Positions 49,833-60,814 of a stretch of 64,000 nt of DNA are shown one piece after another. The number at the start of each line of letters is the position of its first letter. The first letter of the stretch is position 1. Origin of the DNA: Stereocaulon alpinum (Eukaryota; Ascomycota; Lecanoromycetes; Lecanorales; Stereocaulaceae); assembly GCA_018257865.1 (NCBI GenBank), contig JAEUBA010000058.1:1-64000 (forward strand), given 5' to 3'. The notes under the pieces were generated by a model that was not told where the DNA came from, ran no database searches, and saw only the letters and a list, made by a program, of their open reading frames with translations. The translations under genes and the position numbers were made by a program.

Positions 49833-51760
49833 TGGGAAGATCTGTGCTTGAACCTGGCTTCCTTATACTGTCATCAAATCGCTTGTCCAAGTATCAGTGG
49901 GCCACCCACCTAATTAGGTGGAAATAGAGCGTATGGTAGCGTTCCTTCAGCCTCAAAGCACGGATTACTGCAAAAACAACAGATTTTCACCCCAGTTTCG
50001 AAGGTACACCACTCTAGTGTACTTGGTCAAGCCTCTCACGAGAACTTCAGGCAGAGTTCTTTCAAGCGAGCTTTCGAACTAGCGATGCGCACAGGATTAC
50101 TTCCAATAGCCAGCGACAATGCAGCGACTGGAGCCTATGACTCCTTATCCCGCATCAACCTGGGCTAAGGCAGGCGGCAGAGATACGGCTGGCACCGAAC
50201 CTGAGCAGATCCTTAGGGCCTTGGCTTATGTCCTTCGAAAACCTGGACGAAATATGGTGATGGAGGTTACGCAGGCTGATGATGACTGCTTATCTGATTT
50301 ACCAGGATCCAGTTGCTTCCATGACTAACCCATAGTGGTTAGCTTGCTTTGGAAACGGAAAGGGGAGGTCTAGCGAGATTGCAGAAGCAGTCTGGCAGTG
50401 ACGCGTTCGAAAACTGCCCCCAGTACTGCCCCTTCTCCTCGCTCTCCTCATTAATCTTTGTAACATCACGCATCTCATGTCTCCCTTAAAGTCCACCTTT
50501 TTCGGTGTCGCCGTTATTCGCCGGTCCACGCTTAGGTCTTATTGGAATTCCCGCTGTCCGCTTGGCCACGTTTTGGTGATCGCAGAATCGATGACACGTA
50601 AGCACCCTCTATCGGGAAAGCAGCGTAACCACTAAGAGGAATCCAATTGAGTTCAAGTGAATATCAAGAGTTAGTCTTGCAGTTTATCTTTTACAAAGAC
50701 GCTTAGAATAGAGCATTGCATCCTTTTAGATCCCTTTCTTAACCTACCATACGGTCTTCTCAACAATCATGTTCTCAGCGAACTTCGTACGCGAGCAGTG
50801 TCCCAACAATACAGTGACTGGTAGCCATTGGCCATTGTGAGTTTGAAACAAAGAATCAGGCGTTCTTTTCTCTTCGACTTCGGAGCCTCGCTTTCCAAAA
50901 GCACCAAATACAAACATCTATCGATTTTGCTATAATGACTACCATCATCATCGGAACGCTCCTGTGTACTACTCCGGCGCCTCGAATCTTGGTGCAAATA
51001 TGGACCCCGTCTTATTGCTCTGCACCAAGTTGCATTTATGTATTGCTGTCTGGAGAGTTCCCTTGGTTTCAAGTCCGAAGGAGCTGGTCTCCATCCAGAT
51101 GTCTCAGCTGATGGTTATTTGCTAGGGGCCACGAGAATAGGCATTCTAAGTTTCATCTTTCGGGTTGAAGTCTCCACTTCTATTAGCGGCGCTCCAGTGC
51201 TCGTCGAGCGCAGGTTCTACCTCAAGAATGGAGCTCCACGTTTCGAACAACCAGTCTCAAGCCACACAATCGCAAGGCATTCCCAATCCGGCCATGCGGC
51301 GTAAGATCGATCCAGGTTTCAGGTTTTTAATTTGGTTTTGAAACATGCGATTGCCCCGTGTGCTTCCATACTAGATTCCCGGAACCTCCCCATGTGGCCT
51401 TTTAGTATCAGAAGGCTTGATGCTCGTATAATGAACACCAAATATCGTCGACTTGTTCTGTACAGTTTCAGCCAGGATGTGCTGCACAATCATATGCAAG
51501 ATCCCGGTTTCACAAGGTACAATACGACGACAACTTGGCTGAGTGTGGGCCAGAACCCCATGTGGTGTGCGTATGTGATTGACTAGATGCAATGTCAAGG
51601 GGATGTACTCTACTATAAGAGACCTTCAATTCTCTCCACCGTCTGCTTGTTATTGTATACCACGCGCCGGACCTTCAAGTAGCACGAAATTCTGTTATAA
51701 CACTGTCTAGTCTCGATATCCTTGAGCTTTGACTCAGCTTCATCTCAGCCCTCAGTCACA
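49833..51760. other. Intergenic, no supported gene
   Basis: About 1.9 kb between the deoxyribosyltransferase-like gene and the GGGP-repeat gene. Open frames of 60-100 codons occur on both strands (for example 50767-51072 minus, 51038-51304 plus) but show no family motif, conserved-looking pattern or splice context. Confidence 0.5.
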
Positions 51761-52715
51761 ATGCATGTACAAGGTATACTTACAGTCGCCATTTCTCTGT
51801 TCATCGGCGTGAACAGCTTACCCCAGTATGTTAAAAGTGTCTTCAGAGCGTATCAAAGCGTCAAAGACCTAACATTCCATAGAGCCGTCACAGACAATCC
51901 AAGTACCGCAAACGATACGGCACCCTCTCCAAATAGTGTAGCAGCACCACCACAACAGCCAGTAATAAGCGCACCGCCCAATGGAGCGCCTACTGGTGGC
52001 TTTGATGGTTCCGGAGGAGCAGGGTATGCCTGACTCATGAGTTATAATCCGAGAGCATCGACTAATCAGCGCTCTGAACAGGTGGACGAACCATAAGGGA
52101 AGCCTGGTCCACAATGGTCAAGGCCAAGGAGGCTTCCAGAGCGACAATGTTGGCGTAAAAGATATACAATCGGGTGCCAATCCCGTAGGTGGCGGCGACC
52201 TCATGCCTACCAATACCTTTGGCTCTACAGTACCGACAGACGCGGCTAACGCCGGTGGTGGTCCTGCTGGCTCTTTCGGTGGTGGTCCTGCTGCCTCTTT
52301 CGGTGGTGGTCCTGTTGCTACTCTTGGTGGTGGTCCCGTTGCTACTCTCGGTGGTGGTCCCGTTGCTACTCTCGGTGGTGGTCCTGCTGCCTCTTTCGGT
52401 GGTGGTCCTGTTGCTACTCTCGGTGGTGGTCCCGTTGCTACTCTCGGTGGTGGTCCTGCTGCCTCTTTCGGTGGTGGTCCTGCTGCTACTCTCGGTGGTG
52501 GTCCTGTTGCTACTCTCGGTGGTGGTCCCGTTGCTACTCTCGGTGGTGGTCCTGCTGCCTCTTTCGGTGGTGGCCCTGTTACTACTCTCGGTGGTGGCCC
52601 TGTTACTACTCTCGGTGGTGGCCCTGTTACTACTCTCGGTGGTGGCCCTGTTACTACTCTCGGTGTTGGTACATCGCCATCATTTGCAACAGCACTTGCA
52701 TCCGCAACTGGTTGA
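51761..52715 (+). CDS. Secreted GGGP-octapeptide-repeat protein
   Basis: Two exons (51761-52023, 52082-52715) encode 298 residues. The intron is 58 bp with GTATGC donor, CTAATC branch and ACAG acceptor. The N-terminus is a signal peptide (MHVQGILTVAISLFIGVNS, cut near LPQ). A Pro/Ala/Asn-rich linker and a Gly/Asn/Gln segment follow. Residues about 146-281 are 17 perfect-length octapeptides of the form GGGPxAxx, alternating VATL, AASF and finally VTTL. The repeat is 24 bp (52254-52661). It ends in GVGTSPSF and a short Ser/Ala tail with no clear GPI signal. Gly-rich low-complexity repeats are common in fungal cell-wall and surface proteins, and such repeats change number easily. I know no family with this exact unit, so function is not assigned; a wall protein or an effector-like secreted protein are both possible. 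Confidence 0.82.
52254..52661 (+). repeat. 24-bp coding minisatellite (17 units)
   Basis: Seventeen head-to-tail 24-bp units beginning GGTGGTGG in frame. Neighbouring units are nearly identical. The order of unit types (AASF, VATL x3, AASF, VATL x2, AASF, AATL, VATL x2, AASF, VTTL x4) shows a secondary period of about three units, as expected from multi-unit slippage or unequal exchange. The last four units are homogenised to VTTL. Confidence 0.93.
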
Positions 52716-53970
52716 ATCCAGGGTTTCGACGAAGCCTGGGTGCGAGACTCTTTAATTTGATGGATGATAAGAGTGAGGTGAGGACATGACAGAATGCAGA
52801 CAATCAGATGGCTGCTGGCGGGCATTAATTGCAGTATGGCATGTAAGATTAGTCAATGGGCAGAATATTGCATGGGATAACGGATGGGAACTATGTACCT
52901 TATAGATCGCATTGCATGCCTCGTCATAATTGGCGACTGAATGGAACCACCAAATCATCTCGTTGAGAAGTGAACAATATTCTTACCTAAAATTTGCAAT
53001 CTCTTCCTCCACAAAGAATTCAGGTAATTTCCGTGCGTAAGCGATGCCCTGATTAATTCGCATTCATCCTTATACCGGTGCAGATCCTCGTATCCTGAAG
53101 CACTCCAAGCTTCACATTAAGCCATCGATCCGCAGCATCTACCATATGAGCAATGGTGCATTTAGAGCAAAATGTTTCATCTCAAGGTAGGTACCGAGCC
53201 AATTATGATACAAGCTCTCGTTGGCTGCGTTGCTCCTCACGTAGGTTAGGTGTCACCCAGGTGTCTTCTAGCCTGGATTCATAAAGCGGTGATATCGAGC
53301 TTTCTCCTGAATGTTACCCGTGGAAGCGAAAGAAAAAAGCAATGACTGTGGCATAGGGTCGAGAATTGGTGATGGAGATTCTGACTCGTAGATTCGCGAG
53401 CACTTCATCTATTCCGCAATCATGTTTTCGCTAGGATCTATGGTTTGGTAATGTACCTCAGTCATCTTGTATCGCTTACCCAACCTTACGGATATCGCAA
53501 GCAGCCGCTATGTAAAAGTATGTGGACTCTACATCATCTCCCATAAACACGTGGTCCATCCTTGTACTGACAATAGAGGCTCGAACGAACACTAGCATCT
53601 TCGTCTTGCAAGACTCTAGGTGGAGCTCGCAAGTACATAGCTAACATAATGAGTGTGTCATCATAGATCATGGCGACATCATAACGCCTTCGATGGAGCT
53701 CGCAGAGCCGCTATTTGCTTTGAAATATCAGTTGACTCTGTTCATTACGGCCGCAAACCCGAATCGTTTCCTAGGAATCCAATACCTCTATTACCAAATG
53801 TCCAATATTTCCATTCAACGACTCCGTTTTCAGCTCCATCTCACTTAATGAAGACACATCATTCCCCAGACATGCTAGAACAGCTGCTCATTGAGTATAG
53901 TAGACGGCACTATCCATACATGCTCGACCGGTACGCAAATCCGAGAAGTGACTCTCCAACACCGCTCACA
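52716..53970. other. Intergenic, no supported gene
   Basis: About 1.25 kb with many short stops. An open frame at 53653-54003 plus overlaps the end of the next gene on the other strand and shows no family feature. Confidence 0.5.
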
Positions 53971-54501
53971 TCAGCACCTTTCAGACCAACCACGTACGTC
54001 TGAACCCCACTCCTTCCAGCCCTTCATCGCTTCCTTGATCTTCGATCTCTTCAAATCACCCTCCAAACCAAGCCGCTCAATCAAAAGGTCCAATGCACTC
54101 TCCATACTATACTCGCTTACAGAAAGCGCATGCATGCAATCATTGATATCCACATCGTCCTGCCCAGGTTTGATGCTATGAATCTTCCGCAATAACGCAT
54201 GGGCTGCGTTGTCGGGAGTTCGGGGAATTGGCTGCCCATGTGGTCCAACCGGACTGTGCGCCCATTGAATTGTACGTTCGCGTGGCAGGAGCGCGTGGTC
54301 CACTGGTGGCTTTGTCGATGGAGATGTGGATGTCGATGCAGTTGCTGTAGATGTGGTGGGATCAAACTCATGCCCGCAGAGCCATTTGAGCTTGGGTTTG
54401 GTCTTGAGATTGTTTGGCACGTTATCATCTCTTGTTGTTGGTGGGATGGCTGAGTTTGGGGGTGGTGTGCCCTCGGGATCTGATTGGTAGGAAGATGACA
54501 T
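53971..54501 (-). CDS. Small hypothetical protein with a UBA-like C-terminal helix pair
   Basis: An uninterrupted 176-residue frame starting with ATG at 54501. The first half is Pro/Thr/Ser-rich and probably disordered, with KLKWLCGHEFDP near residues 38-49. Residues about 80-95 read WAHSPVGPHGQPIPRTP. The C-terminal part is helical: DDVDINDCMHALSVSEYSME, then SALDLLIERLG and KRSKIKEAMKGWKEWG. The pattern 'DxxxCMxALxxxEYxxExALxxLxxRLG' looks like a UBA-type ubiquitin-binding helix bundle, but that is only a resemblance. A possible donor (GTACGT, near 53985) just before the stop means the true end could lie in another exon. Composition is like its neighbours. No function assigned. Confidence 0.6.
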   Translation of the reverse strand: MSSSYQSDPEGTPPPNSAIPPTTRDDNVPNNLKTKPKLKWLCGHEFDPTTSTATASTSTSPSTKPPVDHALLPRERTIQWAHSPVGPHGQPIPRTPDNAAHALLRKIHSIKPGQDDVDINDCMHALSVSEYSMESALDLLIERLGLEGDLKRSKIKEAMKGWKEWGSDVRGWSERC

Positions 54502-57500
54502 CTCTGATGATGGAGGAGGAGCTGGTGGCTGTTTTCAAGACTTGTAGGTACTTTGAGAGCTCATGTTCTTGATCAGTCCTCCCAGTGTGCTCCGAGCAAG
54601 CCACATCACGATGTAGGATGCGTCGAGCCAACATCTTATGTAAGGGCTCGGAGAATGCACGAAAATTGATACGAATAGGCAAACCGCTACATGTCATAGC
54701 AAACGAGTTGATGATACATGAATTTGGAGGAGAGTACCCGCAATTTGTCAAATCTTTGAAGCGGAGGCAGTGCAAGCAAACAATGTCGTGAAAACGAGCA
54801 GGCAAAGTGGATATTCGACGACAAAGTGCTCAAGATCATAGGTCAGATTTTGTATACATTCAACAATCTCAAGAGTCTCCCCAAGATCCTCACCTCCATG
54901 TTCCTTCGCCTGTTCCTCTCGCTCACTTACCCATGCTGATTCTTTGCCTTACACCTCAATATCCCCTCCATCACTACCGCCTTTCTTGGTCTTATGACCG
55001 ACCTTCCTAGCACCCTATTCTTTCACCGCACCGAATCTCTTCTCCGCAAGACAACCATCTTCTTGATCAGCCCGGGACTAAGCACACATTCCAGCTCAGA
55101 ATGGTCATCCAACGTAGCCTTCGTGTAAGAAACGTTCTCCTCCAGCGTATCTATGATAGTCTTTGGAGGTGACTCAAAGAGAGAACGGGCGAAGGTAGGT
55201 AAGCTGGTGCCATCCTTCTGAGATTCGTAATTCAATTGCTGTCCAGAGCAGTTGTTTTGGGTGGTGGGATGGGCTCAGTGGAAGGTCTAGCTTCGTGGTG
55301 AAGTTAGTGCTTTGGGACTTACGCATTACTCAATGTGCTTTGTTTCCTTTCCATACGGGACTTGCAATGAGCTAGCGGTTCAAAGATGGAGCGGAAGCGA
55401 ACCCTCTGCAGCATTCAGTGAGCTCACTACTTCAACAGATCCGGGAAACGGAAGGTCAACTTGAGGACCGAAAAGATACGCAAACACTGACGACATTGGA
55501 CATAGAGAATGCTTGACTGCATAAACATACACTGCGGCCTAGCGTAGAGCTTCTTTCATCGTATGAAAAACTTTAGGCCCGAATATTATTTTTCTACATT
55601 TGCGTTGATGTGTGGCACAGCGAAGTCGTTCTTTGAAAGCATCCCAACCACAGAGAGAGGTCGTTGGGACTCAGGAGCCATTGCTGGTCACAGAGCTCTC
55701 AAGCATGCATCGAGACATTGAGAAGACAGGACACATGAGTCTTTACCTCCACAGATCTACGAGTCTTGTACCAAAGGAACTCACTGTTGACGTCGACCAA
55801 TTTCACATTGATAGCTGCATTGTCATCTATATTTCTCGAGCTAGCCTTGGCTTACTTATGTGGTCTTGCATTGATGTTGTGCCGGAAAACAAAGGAACGC
55901 GCGTCTTCTCGTACATACTGCCATACATGATGTGGAAAATGTGAAACAAAGGCGGTATAGCATGCCTTGTATCTCACGCATTATTTGAGATGTCCCGGTT
56001 TCCCACGCCAGCCGCCACACTTGGTAAGATGAACTCAATAGCAAGGAGCGGTAAGCGCTTCGCAGAGCTGTATTAGTACTTTGAATGCCATGTAATTACC
56101 GGACACGATAACACTGCGAATACTTCTCTTGAGCAAAAATACTTTAGGGAACTTCGCTGGTGATGGGTTTCTGACCGTTTGTGTGATGGTACGTTGGAGG
56201 AATGACGAGCGAAGCGAGTCATGACTGACGTTGGGAAACAGATCGTCAGCTGGAGTCGAACCTCCTAACGGGCCCGATACATGCTGGTTCATGGAGGGTG
56301 AAGATTGACGCTTTTAATTACTGAGTTCTATCATTATTGTGCTAGAAAGAGACTCGGGTGATAAGCTGTATAGAAATTTTTTGGGCGACCAATGCCTCCC
56401 ATGAGGCTTACCGCGGCAGTAACAAGGGAATTGAAACAGGTTCGTGTCATAGTGTGATGGATGTTATGATAAACTCGGCTCGGCAAGCAACTAAGAGCTG
56501 CGTAATACAGAGACACATGTGGTGCGGTGAGGATTGAAACCTGGGATGCCTCAGCAGTAACAATCGCCAGGGATGTTCTTGATGTTCACGTGACTGAGGC
56601 GAAAGAAGTCGCGTCTTACAGCAGCATGACCTATATTCCGTCAGGGAAGCGGCTGTAATGGCCACTCTTCGATCCTCTGCTGATGTCCACAAATGTGCTT
56701 GAAGCGCGTCATTGCTGGAACATGGATTGACCAAAGATGGGGCATTCTCTTTCCAAGATCGAAGTTCTACCGCAGCTTTGATTGGCCCTTCCTATCATGA
56801 GTCATTCGAAGGTGTTCGGCCATGTTGATGCTATGTGCTTGGAAGTCATCTACGCAGAGTCCATCTCTTTATTGGAGATGACCCCTGCTGCAACCTTCAC
56901 CACAGTCAATCCTGAGCGAAGGGCATAGTAAGGACTTGCGGCAGAGAGCTGCTTAGTCAGCGGTAGCACTTACCTTAATCCCACGCGTCCATCCTCTCCT
57001 TCTACTTACACCCTTTCAGCGCAATGAGGAATTTACAATGTGATAGGCACTCCCTACAAGCCTCACATGGAATGCTGTCGTCTGATGAGAGACTTTGGTC
57101 GCGGTTATCGTTCCTTTCTGCTGCGCGCTATCGAGGATTGCGGATCGCGCCACGAAGCTCTGTATTGGTGGGGACAATGCACAAACGACCTCTCGTCCTA
57201 ATACAGATCTTCTCGATTTCGAGACCGAGACGCTAGGAGCGATAATACTTCTACGCTGTATGTGACATGAGAAGACATCCTACTTCTTCTGTTTCTGGCT
57301 TTGCCTCTTCGGACCTCCTGAGTCGTCCTGACTTAGTGAGTGGCAGTTCATCCGTGCGTACACCAGAGAATGTTTGGATTCCTACCTAAGCCGTTGCAAT
57401 CACTTTTGCCTTGTGTGATCTGGATGCCCGATTATCGAATATGGCTGTCCCAGATTTATTAATTGGCCTTTTTTTGTGCGCTTGTAGAGGGAGTCGATGT

Positions 57501-58354
57501 CATATGAGATCAAATCGATCCAGCTAGTACATCGACTTCCACTCATAGCCACAGAAGTTCAACATGGGTTTTCCTGCAGGTACTGAGACAATACTTCAGA
57601 TCTTTCATCCCTTATTCCCCAAGACCATATATGTTGCGTAACGGGAGATTCATCCTTCAGCGTCTGCGACGCCGACATGCCACGAAAACCACTCACGTCG
57701 TTTACGGTAAAGTTTAGACCCTTTGTACGGGACCAGTCCAAACGGAGACCATCAATGTCAGTTTATAATTCCTGTCCGCTACGGAATTTCATGAGGCTTC
57801 TGCAGCATGCACTACGTTTAACAAGCCATCTTTATCTGACATATGTATGACTAAATCTCCAAGGACCTCAGCGACCGGATCCTCGTACTCTGCTCGTCCA
57901 GATCGCGGATCGATGCTGTTAAGAAACTGTGCTTGCACAACGTACTGTTTGTCTCCAACGCTTCATTGCCGGCCACGTCACTTGTGATTCGCTACTGTAC
58001 AGCCTGATTAAAGGCTGTGCAGAGTGTCCTGAAGAAACTTTGAAACTCCAAGCAGTACTCCACCCAACCTTTGTATCGTTTGAACCGTCCCTCTCAACAC
58101 TCATTCTTGTAAGTTTCTGCGCTCCAACAACGGCTTGGACACTCATTGTCAATACATCCTTCGTGAGTTGAAAATCCAGATTCAACATGCATCCTTCGAG
58201 TTCATAGTACTCTGGTCAATCTGGAAAGCGTAAGAAGCATTTAGGGGCGCGAGGCAGTATAAGGAGTAGGTAAAGCGAGGTCTGTACGTGGATGGTGCGT
58301 ATTTAAGTGAATTAGGGCGATCTGATGTCAGGATGGCTAGGAGCTGAGAAGTCC
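54502..58354. other. Long gene-poor stretch
   Basis: Nearly 3.9 kb without a gene I can support. Many open frames of 60-125 codons start with no ATG or show no pattern. One stretch on the minus strand, about 57971-57789, reads QYVVQAQFLNSIDPRSG and EDPVAEVLGDLVIHMSDKDG before a stop; it looks more protein-like than its surroundings and could be a gene relic, but I recognise no family. Confidence 0.45.
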
Positions 58355-59256
58355 CTATTTCTCCAATTCGATGGTCTGACGACCCCTGGAGAACAATTGT
58401 GACCCATCCAACGGTACTACAAAGCTATTCGAGAGACCTTGACTGCTATTTGAGCGTCCCAAAGTCGCCATTGCCGTCAAGTTTAATTGATCAGAAGAGC
58501 CGAGGCTTGGACTCGTACCGTCACTGATGTTCCCAGCCATCTTGACAATCACAGGATTGCTTGGATCAATGCCGAATGGGAAGGCGGCGCTCGTATAATC
58601 ATTTAACGTATCTTCAAACGGCGAACCGTTCTTCCAGACGAAGACTGTAAGCGTCTGGGCACCATGCGCGCCTTGAACTACGTCAAAAGTGGTGAAGACA
58701 AATGAAGCCCAGGGAAGCTGGCTTACTAATGACAGTGCCAGCCCCCCCTTGCCCGTGGTGGTGGAGACAAAGCTGGAGTGTTCCCATTCCAGCGTTCGCG
58801 ACGGCATTCCACGATGCAAGTGAGACGTATATGTGAGCATTTCCTTGGACGAAGCTGAGGAGGGCAATGTTGCAGGTACCTAGATTGGTACGTTAGCAGT
58901 CCAGCGCTAGTCAAGGCTTCTTCGATATGCACGGAGGCTTAGTAAGCTTTACCAGAAGCCCAGAATTTAGGGACTTGGATGGACTTTTGCCGCTCTCTTG
59001 TAGGTCGAGAGTCGCTCCATCCGGGCCAATCTGCTTGAGGGGGAGCAGTGGCGAGCTGATCCTCGATGAAATATCGGAGAAAGTGATCGGTCGTGGGGAG
59101 GCTATCAAGTGCCTGATAGCAGTCGGCCAAGGCTGGGACTCCGAATATCCCCTTGCTGCAAAAGAACGCTGATCCATTTGTTGAGACTGTCTGCAAAAGC
59201 AGAACACAGAGAAAGAGGAGCCATGAATACGGATAACGAGACCTGCGCTGGAGCAT
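58355..59256 (-). CDS. Secreted cysteine-containing protein, divergent-pair copy 1
   Basis: Three exons on the minus strand (59256-58953, 58879-58727, 58644-58355) give 248 residues. The introns are 73 and 82 bp; the first has GTAAAG donor, GCTAAC branch and CTAG acceptor. The first exon starts with a basic stretch and hydrophobic core (WLLFLCVLLLQTVS), a signal peptide, followed by FFCSKGIFGVPALADCYQAL and LPTTDHFLRYFIEDQL. After splicing, GTCNIALLSFV and a GGAGTVI stretch follow, then FVWKNGSPFED. A partner on the opposite strand (59840-60765) has the same block order and both introns at the same places and phases, which supports both models. I recall similar fungal secreted proteins but not a function for them. 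Possible N-glycosylation sites (NISD, NLTA, NSSQ) lie near the end. Confidence 0.78.
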
Positions 59257-59839
59257 GATGCCAATACTAAAGATCTCGTATCTGGGCAGTGGCTTGTTGA
59301 TGTCTTGAACTTGCGATAGCGAATCTCGCAGAGAACCTTATCGACTTGAAGTTTTGTCCGGGACGGGCTGCGTCATGACTAGAATTGGAGCATCTGCTGA
59401 TATCGTATGATATTCTGGGGCTAACTCGTGGTTAGGATGAGCATGACTCCTCGGAAGCTTGAAAGTGAATGAGTATTTGCGATACCACATCCGCGATTGT
59501 GCATAGCAAAAAGTGTAATGACAGTAAATTGACTCGGTGGCAGTCGCAAAAGTGGATTGTGCGGACCACTTGGTTGACTACTCTCTCCCAGCGATTATTC
59601 TGACTTTTTTGTTAGATAGCCCTGGCCAATCTTGGTTTGGAGTATCCAGGGATGAAGACGCGAGTGAAGAATCCACCTACGCAAGCGCGATTTTCTGGAA
59701 CATACACTACCGCAGCCATACCCGCTCTTGTAGCCGTTCAGCCTGGCTTGGTACAACATCCCCGCTTGGGCGATCACATCTTAATTGGCACGTCTAGATA
59801 TCCTCACGACAGCAGTAGATGCTGTACTTGCTGTGGTAA
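59257..59839. promoter_or_regulatory. Divergent intergenic region of the secreted pair
   Basis: About 580 bp separate the start codons of two homologous genes read away from each other, so both promoters must lie here. I see no clear TATA box or binding-site repeat. Confidence 0.45.
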
Positions 59840-60765
59840 ATGTGTCTCTCTACACCTTCAATCATGCTCTGGTCAGGTGTAACTGAAATTGTCATTGGTT
59901 TCATAGTACTCCCTCTTTACTTTTGCCTTGCTGAGGAGCCTCGATGTAGTGCTGCCATATTCGGTACCCCAGACCTCGGTGACTGCCAAATGGCAGCCAG
60001 CAAATTACCCTATGCTACAAATTCTAAAGGGAGTCGAGAAGCCTTCCTACGCACCTTATTTGCCGAGCCTCAATATCTAAGACCACCGTTCAATAATATC
60101 GTCAACCGATATCGTCCGATGCCGATCAATCAACTACCCAAAATTTGGAGATCCAGTAATAGAGACTCGCCCCTTAACAGAGTATTAGCTGATGACAATC
60201 CCTCGACCAGACACATGTAGGCTTGCACTCATGAGCTATGGGCGAGTTCATCGCCACGGAGTCGAGACCAGTTTGTGGAGCACAAACTGGAGGGACATCT
60301 CGAGTCAAATTGTTCCCCTGTTAACCTGCTCCAACCCACGGCAGGGGAATCAGTCAAGTGGAGGATGGGTACCATATATTAGTAAGTGTACTCCAAAGAG
60401 CTCAAAGTCTCGCTTCTTTATTGCCAACTGCCTAGTTTTGCACCTGAATGGTCAAGTAAAGATTTAATCTTTGTAACCTGACGCATTCAATTTACGACTG
60501 ACATTACCAAGTTGACACCCCAAGAATGAGACAGACAACAGCAGCGTTATATATGTACGCACCCGGCTCACCGTTCGAGTCTATGGTCAACGTGTATATG
60601 AGTCTAGGTACATCGATCGTACCCCCTGCGGACGAGAGCGCTATCATCAGCCTCTTGGGTAATCACACTTCAACGAGGACTTACCAGAACGCGACAGGGG
60701 ATGCCATGAGTCCTTCATTTTCTTCATTACCACGTGATCTGACGCTCTTGGATCATGAGGCTTAG
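59840..60765 (+). CDS. Secreted cysteine-containing protein, divergent-pair copy 2
   Basis: Exons 59840-60155, 60211-60381 and 60542-60765 give 236 residues. It has an N-terminal hydrophobic signal (IVIGFIVLPLYFCLA), then RCSAAIFGTPDLGDCQMAAS and LPYATNSKGSREAFLRTLF, aligned with the GIFGVPALADCYQAL and LPTTDHFLRYF blocks of the opposite gene. Exon 2 starts NTCRLALMSYG, matching GTCNIALLSFV, and ends GGWVPYI before a GTAAGT donor at the same place as in copy 1. Exon 3 begins TALYMYAPGSPFES, matching FVWKNGSPFED. Identity is low outside these blocks, so the duplication is old. The second intron is long (160 bp) and its acceptor (CAACAG) was chosen by frame. The start could instead be the in-frame ATG at 59864. 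Confidence 0.72.
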
Positions 60766-60814
60766 CTTTATGATAGTGAATATTTTGCGATCATAAAAAA
60801 GCAAGATGCCCCAA

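Noticed and set aside
52118..52825. Long open frames antisense or out of frame to the GGGP repeat (52118-52825 minus; 52189-52755 plus)
   Set aside because: A 24-bp repeat keeps all frames open. Only the frame that continues from the signal peptide through a good intron is supported.
56229..56290. Possible tRNA T-arm (GGAGGTTCGACTCC on the minus strand)
   Set aside because: The stem does not pair as a five-base T-stem around a TTCGANT loop, and no acceptor or anticodon arms fit around it.
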